Below are positions 26,184 through 38,032 of a stretch of 64,000 bases of DNA, in pieces; position 1 is the first letter of the stretch, and each line of letters opens with the position of its first letter. Position numbers and translations under genes: made by a program. The stretch is from NCBI GenBank assembly GCA_013400115.1, contig VXBP01000350.1:1-64000 (forward strand), given 5' to 3'. The notes under the pieces were generated by a model that was not told the origin of the DNA, searched no databases, and was given only the letters and a program-made list of their open reading frames with translations. This stretch comes from Rhinopomastus cyanomelas. Taxonomy: Eukaryota; Chordata; Aves; Bucerotiformes; Rhinopomastidae.

Positions 26184-26344
26184 AGTCTTGGGTGGGTATG
26201 TGAGGCCACGGGCCATAAGGACTCTCAGTCACGCTCAGCAGTGCTTGGAAAAGGTCTTTCCATAAGTCTTGGGTGGGTGTGTGAGGCCACGGGCATCAGG
26301 ACTCTCAGACACACTCAGCAGTGCTTGGAGAAGGTCTTTCCATA
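26184..26344. repeat. Tandem duplication, 81-base unit
   Basis: Two copies, 26184-26264 and 26265-26344, about 90% alike by eye. Each begins AGTCTTGGGTGGGT and ends GGTCTTTCCATA. Confidence 0.95.
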
Positions 26345-27384
26345 AGTACTGGACACAGTTAATTTCTCTTTACATGTCTACAAATGCTGCCGTATCGTAG
26401 GTTTTGGCTGACCCCATATGCAGATGGCTCAGTGTGGCTCTGATCTAGTGAGCCTTGTATCCTCAGAGAGGACTGTGTGTGCTCCATGGCGCCTTCACCT
26501 TTGCTCATTAGAATTCAGCTCTGCTAGCTCTGAAAATGAGAAGTGTGTGGCCTTGTCTTTGCAGAGGAGCTAGCTCCTGGGGCTAGAACTCTGAGATCGT
26601 AACCCGGGCAGGTGACTTGGTACTTGTGGGGTTAGACTGGTTTTACCTCGTAGGTGTTGGAGATGTTGAGGAATGTGTTGGGTTTCTGAAGATGTGATGG
26701 ATGTTCCTTCTTCATCACTGGCCATGAGAGATCTCAGATCCTCTCCTGCTTATAGTATGGAAGATTCTGATTTGCACATCTCATGCAGAATCCTTCTAGT
26801 GGGTCCTTTCCTAGTCCCTCAAAGATATCGCTGCATCAGCCCATCAGCCTGCACCTTTCTGCTGGCTGCAGGGTCACCACTGCTCTGCGATTTCACCCTG
26901 CATCATGTCACCATCCTCACAAACAGCTCCACTCTCCTGATACGTTCTGTTCACCACTGTCCACACAGTGCTCACTCCTCTACCCTTGCCAGTTTCACCA
27001 GCACTCCAAGTAGTGCCCTGGCAGACCCCAAAACACCCATCTCCGAGAACACCTGCAGCAGCACTGAGCCACTCACACCTGCACCCTGCTCACAGTTGTG
27101 TACAGTCACACCTGCATCCCACTGAACACTCCCAGCTGCCTCCATACCGCCAGCAGCATGTGGCACTGCTGCTCCTGGGCAATCTGTGTGTTTGGGCTGG
27201 CAGCTGGTGTGCAGAGGTCACCTGGAGGTGGTACCAAAGCTCGGTTGGGTTCTCAGTGAAAACAGGAGGTCTGCAAGGCCAGCTCCCCACCTCTCTGTGC
27301 AGTTCCGGATGGGGACCTGGCATCTCCACAGGATGTTCTCTTTGACTGCTGTGTGAAAGTAGCATCACAATGAGTGGAATGGCT

Positions 27385-27641
27385 TCAGGAGGGAAGGGCT
27401 TCAAGCTCCAATAGGGGAGTGTTAGACTGGCCATCAAGAAGAAATCCTTCCTGGAGACAGTGGTCAGGCCCTCGGATGGGCTGCCCAGGGTGGGGGTTGA
27501 ATCCACATCCCTTGATGTGTTCAAAAGTTGCTTAGATGTGGTGTTAGGGGATCTGATTTAGGGGTGACCTTGTAAAGTGGGGTTGATGGTTGGACTCAAT
27601 GATCCCAGGGGTCTTTTCCAACCTGAATGATTCTGTCATTT
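27385..27641 (+). mobile_element. CR1 LINE 3' end
   Basis: Contains GGGCTGCCCAGGGTGGGGGT and TTGGACTCAATGATCCCAGG, then CCAACCTGAATGATTCTGTC, an older CR1 3' UTR and tail. Confidence 0.85.
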
Positions 27642-28114
27642 TCTCCTGAAGAATCACAGGGCTGTTACAAAAGGACTGGCAGACAGAGGGGTGCACAGGG
27701 GGTCAGTGCCTCTTTCCTTTTCTCCACAGTGCTGCCCTCTTCTTGTTCCCCTGAGAGCAAATGACAGGAGAGATAAGGACATGAAAGCTCCCAAAGCCTC
27801 CTGCTCAGAGTTAGCCCATCTGAAAAAAGGTCGGGTGGAGCTGTGACAGGTGAGAGAGGAGCTGGAGCAAAACAGGATGTGTTTGTGGTTTAAAAGCTTT
27901 TTTTTCATAGTTCCTACCAAAAGGCTGTTTTGGTTTGGAGTTGCCTGCTGCACTGATTGGAACATTTATTGGCCAAAGAGCACCACGCACATCTGTGGGG
28001 ATGTGTAGACATACATGTGCACAGGGACTTGTATCAGGAGAGAAAGGGAAGTGGCTTCTATTCAGCCTTAGGGCAATTTTCTACCTGGAAACTAACAAAA
28101 TCTCTAGGGACTAA

Positions 28115-28224
28115 CAGAATCATAGAATAGAATAGAATCATAGAATCATTAGAGGTTGGGAGGGACCTCGAAAGATCATGTAGTCCAATCCCCCTGCGAA
28201 AGCAGTCTCACCTTACTGGAGAAA
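28115..28224 (-). mobile_element. CR1 LINE 3' tail fragment
   Basis: Begins with repeats of AATCATAGAATAG and reads GGTTGGGAGGGACCTCGAAA and CCAATCCCCCTGC, the antisense CR1 3' end. It abuts a second CR1 in the same orientation. Confidence 0.9.
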
Positions 28225-28228
28225 CCAT

Positions 28229-28996
28229 GGAATCAGAATCACTCAGGGTTGGAAGGAACCATTATCCAGTTCCAACCACCCCAGCACAGGCAGGGACACC
28301 CCACCCTAGATCAGGCTGACCAGAGCCCCATCCAGCCTGGCCTTNACCGATTTGCCTTCCGGGCCGCAAGTACACAGTGCTGGCTCATGTTGAGCCTCTT
28401 GTCCACAAGCACCCCCAAGTCCCTCTCCTCAGGGCTACTCTCCAGCCAGTCACTGCCCAGCCTGTATTTGTGCTTAGGATTGTCTCGACCCAGATGCAGG
28501 ACTTCACACTTAGTCTTGTTGAACGTCATGAGGTTGGCCTGTGCCCACCTCTCCAGCCTGTTCAGGTCCCTCCGGATGGCATCCCTGCCCTCCAGCGTGT
28601 CTGCTGCACCACACAGCTTGGTATAATCACCAGACTTGCTGAGGGTGCACTCAATGCCCTTGTCCATGTCACCTACAAAGATGTTGAACAAGACTGGTCC
28701 CAGTACGGATCCCTGAGGGACACCACTTGTCACTGGCCTCCACCTGGACATGGATCTATCGACAACCACTCTCTGGGTGTGGCCATCAAGCCAGTTCTTT
28801 ACCCATCTAGTGGTCCACCCATCAAAACCATGCTCCACCAGCTTGGAGACCAGAATGTGGTGCGGGCAGTGTCAAAGGCCTTGCTCAGGTGCAGGTAAAT
28901 GACATCAGTCGCTCACCCCTCATCCATTAATGTTGTGACCTGTTCATAGAAGGCCACCATATTTGTCAGGCAGGACTTGCCCTTGGTGAAGCCATG
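28229..28996 (-). mobile_element. CR1 LINE, 3' end joined to RT region
   Basis: The minus strand encodes SGVPQGSVLGPVLFNIF, RDLNRLERWAQANLM and PEERDLGVLVDKRLNMSQ, the CR1 reverse transcriptase. The catalytic F-A-D-D site is replaced by SGDY, so the copy is inactive. At the N (28345) the 3' terminal part jumps straight to the RT region. About half a kilobase of normal CR1 sequence is missing there. Confidence 0.93.
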
Positions 28997-29000
28997 AGAA

Positions 29001-29076
29001 ACCTTCTATTTAAAGACTCTTGTTCTGATTCAGGCATCACTCCCCACCCCCATTCCTCCTGGCACTGCTTTTTCAC
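29001..29076 (+). repeat. Left arm of a 76-base inverted repeat
   Basis: Its reverse complement recurs at 29398-29473 with two mismatches in 76 positions (C/T near position 17, C/G near position 50). Weaker pairing continues a few bases outward, to about 28997. The arm starts right at the 5' end of the CR1 copy 28229-28996. Confidence 0.95.
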
Positions 29077-29397
29077 AGACAAGTGATAGGGAGATAAATC
29101 CCATCTGTGCAGCTCGTCCACTCATCTGGCCAGACAGCTGCTTCCTGCTCTGAACCCCTCAACGTCGGAAAGATTCTCTCTAGTTATGAAGGGTTTGTTA
29201 AAGACCCCTGAAATTCCCCTGAGTCGAGGTACCAGCTCACACAGAAATGTGTGTGAAGCCCCAGTCCCGGGAAACGAGGTGAAAGCAGCAGGTTAGGAAA
29301 GCTTGGGGATCCGCCGAGCCCTGTAATGTGTCCTGTGTGTGGCCGAGTGTCAGCTGAGGGGGCTTTCACACTGATTCCTTTAGAGGTTCAGGGAAAA

Positions 29398-29473
29398 GTG
29401 AAAAAGCAGTGCCAGGAGGAATGCGGGTGGGGAGTGATGCCTGAATCAGAACAAGAATCTTTAAATAGAAGGT
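29398..29473 (-). repeat. Right arm of a 76-base inverted repeat
   Basis: Reverse complement of 29001-29076 at about 97% identity. The 321-base spacer (29077-29397) shows no repeat or gene I recognise. Confidence 0.95.
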
Positions 29474-29477
29474 TTGT

Positions 29478-32400
29478 CAGAGTTTTCCACTGCCTGCCCC
29501 TTCAGGCTGTGCCAGAAATAGAGGCACAGAGAGTGACGTCTCCAAACCGCCCCACGGCCTCTCGCTGTCCCCACTCTCGTTGCTGGCTGGGTGCTCCCAG
29601 GAGGTGCGTCCTCTCTGCCCCTCTGTCTTACAGAGCAAATCCACCTCCCATGCACCAGCCTGTGACTCATACAGGGGATGAAACGCGGTGGTGCTCTCTG
29701 GGCTGTGACTCACTGGAGATGCTGGACCCAGCCTCTGCCACCATGGGCAGTTACCACTCCCTGTGGTGGAAGAGGACGCTTGCTGCCCCAGTGCCACATC
29801 TCAGCCCATCTGTGAGTTTCCACAGCGGCCTACAGCAGCTGCTTCTATGGAGTAGTTGTAGCAGCCTCAAGTTGAGGTCTCAGTGTGAATAGCTGGGCTC
29901 TACCCTCTCCTGCAGCCCCAAAAACTGCCCCAAAGATGCAAGCTCTGCTTTTGTTTGCCCAGCTCATGGAACCTCAGACTTACAGCTCCACTGGAATTCA
30001 TGCTGGGACCTTCGTTTGAGGCTGGGGTGCCTGGTTTTCATCTGCATCAGCTGCACACTCTGGGGGGATGAAATCCCGCAGGGAGGCAGAAACCAGCCCT
30101 GAGTCTAGAGGAGGAGTTGGTCAGTGAACAGTGCCGACGAGTGCATTACCCGTCCCGAAGGTAGCAGGCAGAGGAGCGAGAAGCAGACAGAAGATGATGC
30201 CCTTTGCGAGGTGTGTGCCAGCAGATGTGTGGCTGGGTAGCCCATCTTCCAGCCAGCCACCACGGGAAGGCCGTTGCACCAGCACAGTTCTGTATGAAGC
30301 AAACAGGGAGTGTGTGAGGCAGAAAGGGATTAACCTTCAGCTCTAATGAAACCCAGATGCACAGAGCTGCCTCCTTTCAAGGTCTTTTCCATGGCCAGGC
30401 TGCAAACCAACTAATTTAATCACTGTAAATAGATGAGAAGCCCCAGACTTACAACCAGCACCGGGTCACAGGCACCTAAGGCTGCTGGCAGCTCCCTGAT
30501 GTAGAGGACAGGGTCACCCATGGCCCCCCTGCCTGCAGCAATGTCTTTCATGAGGTAGGAGTTTCAGTGGTTCTGTTCATGCCCATGTTTGCATCAGGGC
30601 TGGGGGAAGCTGCCTTGGAAACAGGAGGGCTTCTGTCCCCGAGAGAGAGCCGGGGCAGGTGTGAGGGTGGCGTCTGGGCAGCCTCTGGCAGGGACACTAG
30701 CAGCTTGCCCAGCGCATGTGTCGGGTAGAGGCGAGGTTCTGTACCACATCATCAAGCTCTGCTGCCTCACGAGTCATCTGGAGCTGACAGCTTCCTCCGC
30801 CCCATGCAGCCCATGTCTTCCCACACCGCGTGTGGGAATTGTGCATCTCTTGCTCTGGCAGGTGCACCGCACCGGCATCTCCAGGGCAGAGGCCCTGCCT
30901 TGGGCAGGCTGAGGTGAGTCTGTACTGGAGACACCCAAATCGCTGTGAGCATTTGGTGTCCAGGAGGAGGAGTTTTGACCCGAGAGAGGGGAAAGGGGTG
31001 ATTTTAAAGACATGAAGGAATGTGCTGCAGTTTTATCTTCTGTAGGTTTGGCTGCTTAGCAAGGCTGTCATTTGCCAAAGCTCAGTGCAGTGCCTGTGTA
31101 TTTGCCTTTCCAGAGACAGAGTGCAGGTCTCGGTTTGCTTTGGCCTTGACAGTGGATTTTTAGACCTTCAGACCTAAGTTTGTAAAAGAATTTGCCCCCT
31201 CAGAACAGCAGCCTGAGTGAAACCCTTTTAAGGTCTTTGTGAGAGGGTGGCCCCACTGACTGGCCACGGGACTCATACCAGTAGTTGTGCCCTAATTGCT
31301 CCATGCTCTGCTCAGGGTTAGATAATGCTGCAGCTGCATGTTAGCCACTGTGTGGTGGCCAGTAGCCTTGTGGTAGTCAGCAGCCCTGCTTGATGGCTTG
31401 GGTAGTGCTCGCTCAGAATCTGCGCAGATCTTGCCCACCAACAGGCTGTCAGTACCTGGATCTAAGTGTCTTAAGCTGTGTTCCAGCCCGCTGTCATCTA
31501 GGAGCAGGGGCCATTGCCTCAGTGGCTCAGAAAGATCCGCTTCCGTCAGGAAGACCTCAGGTGCTCCGTGCGGTAGAATGGCCTCTCTCATTGCCCTCCG
31601 CTGCTGCTCCTCTCCCAAACATCACCAGTCCCGCTCCCTGCTGCAGGTACAAGGAATCAGTGGGAGCAGGGCAAGAAGGGGCTCAGATTAGAGAGTGTCA
31701 AATTAATCCACATCGGCTTCAGAGTGCAGACCTGCTCAGCCCTGGGCAGCCAGGAGCTGTTTCTCACAGCCCCCCTACATGGTGCATTTTGAAATAATGG
31801 AGCAGGTCTCCACGTCATGGAAGGAAAAGGCGACATTCCGGAGCATGTCCTTGCAGTCTGACACACTGACACACTGCTGTCAGCCTCTGCGAGCTTTAAG
31901 AAGTGTTTGAGTTTGGCTGGATCTGGGTTCTAGCAGTGAAGGAAATGGGAGCAATTAGTGCAATGCCACAGGGAGAGGAACTCATGTGAAACTGCTCCCA
32001 TAAATCTTGCACCCAGGTGTCTCAGCTTGGAGTTCACACTGAACCCTGCCCTGTCCCTCTGAAGGTACCCACATCTGCAGACAAAACACTGGCCTGCAGC
32101 CACCCAACATCACGGTCTCCTTCCTCCTCTGGGCAGTTGGGCTAACTGAGCATCTTAAGGCATTCAAAGGGTTAAAGATTTTCCCTCACATCCGCAAGGA
32201 GACATTGGCCCTTCTCCTGTGCTAGCAAGACTCCCCCAAGGAGGTGGTGAAACAGCTGCTCTTCTTTACATCTCCTCTGGGCGCTGGACTGTCACCCTGT
32301 GCAAGTGAAGAGCTGTGAGCTGCCAACACATGAGCGGGCAGACACCCAGCATGAGGGGTATAGGAGAGTGAGGCTGAGTGGACTGGAGCAGGGCTGCATC

Positions 32401-34029
32401 AGACAGGACACAGAATGGGCTGCCAGTAGCTCAGAGCAGTGGCAGGCAGTCTGGAGCAGTCAGAGTCGTGGGCTGGGCTGCGTAAGCCCTTTGTGCTGCT
32501 CCTTGCTGGGTGGGGAGAGCAGTCCCTGTTGAGGAAAAGCTTTTTGAAGCCCCAGTGGCAGCAAGGTAGCCTGTCTCCTTGGACAGGCAGGTGATGAAAA
32601 CTGCCATTTATCGGGAATTGCTGATAATTCACCCTCAGATTCGATCAGCTGATTCTTGCTGCTCACAGACTGTTGGTCTGCGATTTCAGTGAAGCTGCTG
32701 GGGCAAGACCTGGGTCTGTCTTGTTTTCACTGTTAAAATGTCCCATGACAGCACTCCTTGATGCTGGGCGCCCACGGCATCAGGAGGAAGGGAGATCTTG
32801 GGCTGCAGGTCCTGAAGGAAGCAGCTGCTCCTCTTGGAAGCTGTTTCATATGGAGCCCACCTTACGCTGGCTGCCTGCCTGACAGTGAGGTGGGCAGGGG
32901 CTGGTGAACACTGCCTGATCCTGATCACCATCACAGCAGCAGACCTCTGCAACAGACAGTGTCTTCCCCCGGCTGGGAAATGGGCAAAGATGGGGAAACC
33001 AGTACAGGAAAAATGTCCTAGCCCAGGCTCTCTTTTGGTGCTAGAGCTTCAAGTACTCTCCTTTTAGGGGATGCTTAGAGGAGAACCAGAGGGGTTTGTG
33101 GCTTGTTCTGAGTGGCCAGCCAGGGAGGGAGACAAAGCTGAGAAGGAAACCAGTCGTCTTCCAGGGAGTTGGTGATGTGATGTCTGAAGGAGTGAAGTGC
33201 AGCTTTTCAAGCCGGTATCACCAAGATGATACTGGATGAGGCTGGGGGTGAATGGGCACAGCTGAGGCTCCCTGTGTGCTTCCTCATTCAGGGGCAAAGG
33301 GGAATGACTGCAAGGCTGCAGCTTCTGGAGCCCCTGCTGAAACTGCTTCTGACTGTGGGGTCACACTCGAGTTGGTACCATTTCTGTGTGGCATGTGAAG
33401 TCTAGAAGCCAGGAAAGAAGGAGGCGCCAGCTGTGCCAGCATACTCTTCCCTGAGCTCATCTGAAGTGCCAGCCAGTGCAAAGCATCAGGCCCAGCTGTT
33501 TTCAGTTCCTGTAGCCTCATGACTGATTTCCATTCACGCAATGAACAATCTCCCCTTCTCTGTCCCTGTCACTCTGATGGCGTTTTCCAGTGAGAAATGC
33601 AGGGGCAGCCTGACACCAGCACTTTGTCAGAGTGTCCCCTCTTGTGTAAAGAGGAGCTGTAAGGGAGCAGGAGGCACAAGTGCCCCACATCAGCCCATTA
33701 AGATGCCTTTGTAGGAATGCCTCGCTAAAGTAAACTCATTACCGGGTGGGAGAGCCGCAGCAGTCGGTTTTGGATGGATCCTAGCCCAAGCAATCAGTTA
33801 GTTGTCCCTGCACTCTTAGCTGGGTTCTGAAGTATTCGTTGAATGTGGCCTGAGAGCTGAACATACATCTGCCTCAGTCACAAGTGAAGGTTGCTCTGTT
33901 CCAGGAAACTGCTCAAACGTGAGCCCTTGCTGGGCTCAGCTGGTTAGCAGTGGTGACCAGCGATCTGCTCCGACACAGGGTCATGCTGCTGTGATGGGAC
34001 TGCTCACGGGGAAGAGAGTGTTTCGCAAG
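29478..34029. other. Intergenic or 5' intron of the ARHGAP20-like gene, nothing recognised
   Basis: No exon, repeat family or CpG island was recognised. If the gene starts at the 24 kb CpG island, this is intron. Confidence 0.5.
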
Positions 34030-34101
34030 AGCCGTCTGGGAATGACTGGATGATCTTTCGAAGTCCCTTCCAATCCCTAATGTTCTGTGATTCTGTGATA
34101 A
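34030..34101 (+). mobile_element. CR1 LINE 3' tail fragment
   Basis: Reads CTGGATGATCTTTCGAAGTC, CCTTCCAATCCCTAATG and ends in TTCTGTGATTCTGTGAT. Confidence 0.85.
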
Positions 34102-36571
34102 CGGTGTGTTATTGGCTCTGAACAACCTGTGGGACTCTCAATGATCAAAGACCTTGCAGCCCACGTTTTCCTCTCTCTGACTGTGCTTTTAGCAGCAGCA
34201 GAAGCCTCCCCGACCTCTTGTAAGCAGGTGGTGTTGCTCTTCAGCTGCATCCTATCTTAGCTATGCAAACACTAGCATCCCAGTGCAGAGGTTAGTGGGG
34301 GAAAATAGAAGGCTCTCCTACTGGTCCCCGAGCCGATAGCGCAGGCCATACATGGGTTTGGAATGAGGGGCATCAGCCTCACAGCCTCCTCCAGGCCAAG
34401 AAACACACAGCTAAAATCGGCAGCTCGGTGGTGAGCAATGCGCAAGCAGCCCGGGGCGCTGCAGGAGTTCGAGCCGTTCCCGGCTGTGTTGGGTAAACAC
34501 GCATTTGTCGCCATGGCACCAGCGCAGCCCAGACCACGCTGTGTCCCTTCGGCGGGCCTCTGCTGCCAGTGCCTGGTGAATGCGAGCAGAGCTGACTCCC
34601 AGGCTGAGCTCCAACGTGGAGGAGCACAGCGAAGTCTCCTTCAGTCAACAGCGCTACTCGTGGGGGAAGGCTGCGCGATGCTGCCAGAGCCCGGCTGAGC
34701 CCCAATCTGGGCACCAGCAGCTGCCCCTCCTAAAGCTGCCGTCTCTGGTGAGGTACAGCCGAGCGGCCGGAGGGCGAACGGGCAGCTCCAGCGGAGACAC
34801 AGGCTTCGTGAGGTTTCTTCCATGCACGGAGACAGGAGAGCTTTCTTGCAAGAAAACCGTAGCACTGTGGACAACAAAAACGTGCAGGATTCAGGGCACA
34901 ACTGGACGTGGTGCTGGACTGACCCTCCAGGAGTTAGGAGGCTCTGTCTGCCAGCAGCCTCATAGAAACCCTCTCCATGAGCTTAGCCCACACAAACCAC
35001 AACTGTGTGACGTGGGGAAACAGACAGGCTCTCCCCAGCAGGAAAGGAGGACATGAGCAACAGTTTTACCTCACTGGCTACTGAATCCCAAGGCAGAACA
35101 CTTACTGCTCCAATCAATATGCAAATAAAGTACGCTAATGGTGAAATTAGCCAGCTAGTTGTGGCCCGGTCCTGCGGTGAGAATGTGCTTCCGTGTCCTG
35201 CCAGGGATAATTAACTGCTTAGGGTCAAAGAGACCTTGGCTGAGAGCTTGGAAGGTAATATTCTGCTTTGTCTGAAGTCTGTTTGAGATCAGGCAGCTGG
35301 TCCTCTGGGCAACCGATGGTCTCAGGATTTTATCTGGAGACAGCAAACACCTTGTGCCCCGCAGCCTCAGCGTTTTGCTGAAAACCCAAGCTCCCGTCTC
35401 TGTGAGGCAGCCACAGGTGGCCAAATGCCTTCTGAAAGTGGGGCCAGCATGCAGGTCCTTGGACACCTCTGGAGAAGTGCAGCGGGTGGCAGACAAGGCT
35501 TCCTGGGAGGCACTGCTGCCATTCCAACTCAGTCTAAAACCCTTCTGAATGGCCGGGAGAAATCCACCAATACTGGCTCTGGTATTTATTGAGTGAGATG
35601 TCCTCTAGCACTGCCTGCACATCCTGTCCTTTGTCCTCCTCACTGCGTTGTGCCACAGAGGAGGCTGCTTTGGGGTGGTTGACACCACTGGCTGACCTGC
35701 AGTGAGGTTGCTGTGTGTCCTGCGCTCTCTGGCTCAGGGGGTGTCATCATGTGCCAGGTTTTATCACAGCACCGTTCAAGAAGCTCCTACAGTGCCCCTG
35801 GCACACAGACACATTCCATCGCCTGCCACACTCGTTCCAGTGACCTTCGCAACTGACGCTTGCCAGGGCTTTCCACCAGCCCGCGGCACCCACTCTTTCT
35901 CCTCCCCTGACATGCTGCATGACAGATGCTTTGCTGTAGAAACATTTTACCCTATTAAGGCCCCCTGGAAGCCACATTTCTGGTTTACTGGGGACTCTCT
36001 TTTTTTCAAAACAAACATTTTTGAGCTGATGTTATTTTTACTTAATTCTCTCTGTGAAGCTTCCAAAGAGGGATGTTTGCTTGTCAAGGTCACCTCAGGG
36101 GACAAGAGAGAAGCCCTGTCCCTCTGTCACTGGTTGCATGCACACACGTACACAAGGAGTCTGCTTGGAGAGCACTGCTGGTGTTGTACAGTGGAACATT
36201 CATCAACGGTGAGATTGCTTCACTAAATGGTACCTGTAGTCCCAGTCCAGCAAAGAGCTACTTGAGCCTTTCTCATGAGGTTGTCTGTGCTCAGAAAGGC
36301 TCTGTGGGACCTGATCAGGCAGTGAATCAGGAGTCTGTGTTGTAGCCACCTCCTGCCTGTGGATTTCCCTGCTCTTTTATCACATAAGGTGTCTTGTAAA
36401 CTAAACGGGATACAAGGAGTCTGCTCCCTCTGGCAGCTGGGCTCCACATCAGCCTCTGTCACACATCTCCTTTCTGAAGGATGAGAAATCACTGCCACCC
36501 ATTTTTGAAGTGATCACTAGTGGCCTGCTCTTAATTTCTGGGATTCCTCATAAATATCTGGGGACATGCTC

Positions 36572-36750
36572 AGAGCCATGCTGAGCTCTCGGAGCTAGAA
36601 CCACGCTGAGCTCCCAGAGCTGCGCTGAGCTCTCAGAGTCAAAGCTGTGCTGAGCTCTCAGAGCCACACTGAGCTCTCAGAGCCAGAGCTGCGCTGAGCT
36701 CTCAGAGCCAAAGCTGTGCTGAGCTCCCAGGGCCATGGTGAGCTCCTGCA
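36572..36750. repeat. GAGCTC-rich minisatellite
   Basis: Eight occurrences of TGAGCTC in a 17-30 base degenerate unit of the form GCTGAGCTCTCAGAGCCA. Each copy centres on the palindrome GAGCTC. It lies about 1.2 kb before the first recognised ARHGAP20-like exon. Confidence 0.93.
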
Positions 36751-37380
36751 GCTCCAACGAGAGTGAGCAGGAACAGGCTCCACACCAACCTTTCTGTCTA
36801 CTCAGGAAAGTCGGGTCCTTTGTCGAACACCAGGCACCCAGATCTGCTGTAATCACCTTGTCTTTTGCCTTTCCGTCAGTGAAATGGGGCTAACACCTTC
36901 CTCTAAGGCCCTGAGAAGGTGATGTTCCTGCTGCAGCTCTGTGCGCAGAGATGGCACTGACATGTAGATGTGACAGGTATCTCTGCCAGCAGCAGAGAGT
37001 TTGGCGACTGTGAGCATGTGGCAGACGCAAGGAACATACCTTCTCCTCTCCAGGAATGCGGGCTTGTCTTATTCCGAGGAGATTCCGTATTTTGGTTCAT
37101 GCAGAAGTCAGAAGGTCAGTAATTCTCAGCATAGTCTGAATTTCCCTGCGCTTACAGCTCTAGTGCAGACAAATGCTGGGAAATGAGGTGTGGGATGGAT
37201 CCGAGTGATCTAGAGCTGTCGATGTAGGGGTTCTGATTCCAGGCTACAATCAGTCGTCTTTCTCCAGCGCAAGACTCATTTACTGAATAGGAGGAGACCT
37301 GTGACCTTCACGTCAGTCTGTTGACTTGGATGGTCACTGTATTTCAGTCACCTCTTTTCTGTGTTGTACAAGACTGGGTG

Positions 37381-37480
37381 GCTGTGGCTGTGAAAAGGGC
37401 ACCGGTGTCCTGGGGTTACGCTGACTGGAGGCTGTGGCTATGAAAAGGACACTGGCGTCCTGGGGTTACACTGCCTGGAG
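37381..37480. repeat. Tandem duplication, exact 50-base period
   Basis: GCTGTGGCTGTGAAAAGGGC (37381) and GCTGTGGCTATGAAAAGGAC (37431) start two copies, each ending CTGGAG; about five differences by eye. Confidence 0.93.
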
Positions 37481-37949
37481 AGCCGTCTGACAGCAGTTGA
37501 TTTGCTGGATCTGTAAGACAGAGGAAAAGTTGCTGAGTGACCCCAGCCGCTCCTTCAGCCCATAGAACATGGCTCCCTGCAGTGTGAGACGCTGTTCAGA
37601 GCTTCGCCCACACCAGTCCTGCCTTGGACTTCAATACATCTCCTTAACAAAATATCTTGCAGGACATGAGTTTTGGGAAGTTTTTGCTGACCTTCAGCCT
37701 TTCTGCTTAATTTCATGTAATTGCTTTGAATTTTGGTTATGAAAACCCCAATCATTTTGAATTAAGGAAGTTTTAAATGTCCCCCACAAATGCAAGGGTT
37801 GGCAGGTGTTTTAATAATGAGGAAGGGGAGAGAGGTGCCTGAGAGCACCCATAGTGGCTCAGTGCTGAGGTGAGAGCACCCACAGAGTGCGGTAAGCCGC
37901 TCTGCTTCCAGGGCGACCAGGCTAACTGGGATGTCTTTCTGTCTTGCAG

Positions 37950-38032
37950 AAGATGAAGCCCATAGTCCAGAGGAGACGATCTACCCCTTCTGCTATTACT
38001 AAAGCTCTCAGGAAGTCAAGGTACCATTCCAG
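37950..38032 (+). CDS. ARHGAP20: ARHGAP20-like, first recognisable exon (basic N-terminal segment)
   Basis: The exon encodes KMKPIVQRRRSTPSAITKAL, which resembles the conserved N-terminal motif of ARHGAP20 (KMK, a run of arginines, Ser-Pro, then KAL). The acceptor is a CTTGCAG. The chosen donor is CAG/GTAGAG at 38033; an alternative GT at 38021 has a poorer context, though both leave the same phase. An in-frame ATG is the second codon (37953), with A at -3, and could be the real start if the upstream exon is untranslated. Confidence 0.8.

Larger units (their letters stand above)
24961..27384. other. Intergenic, repeats only
   Basis: Contains the TATAAATA and short GAAA run at 25119-25146, the pentanucleotide microsatellite and the 81-base duplication. 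A 150-codon frame at 26673-27125 is unrecognised and Ser/Thr-rich. Confidence 0.5.
34102..37949. other. Upstream of the first recognised ARHGAP20-like exon
   Basis: A small CpG-enriched patch lies around 34430-34800 (GTCGCCATGG at 34508 has a good start context), but the frame does not resemble the ARHGAP20 N-terminus. The GAGCTC minisatellite and 50-base duplication are also here. Confidence 0.5.

Noticed and set aside
34438..35056. CpG-enriched patch with GCCATGG as a candidate ARHGAP20-like first exon
   Set aside because: The encoded peptide does not resemble the family N-terminus, and I could not join it in phase to the exon at 37950 with a good donor.
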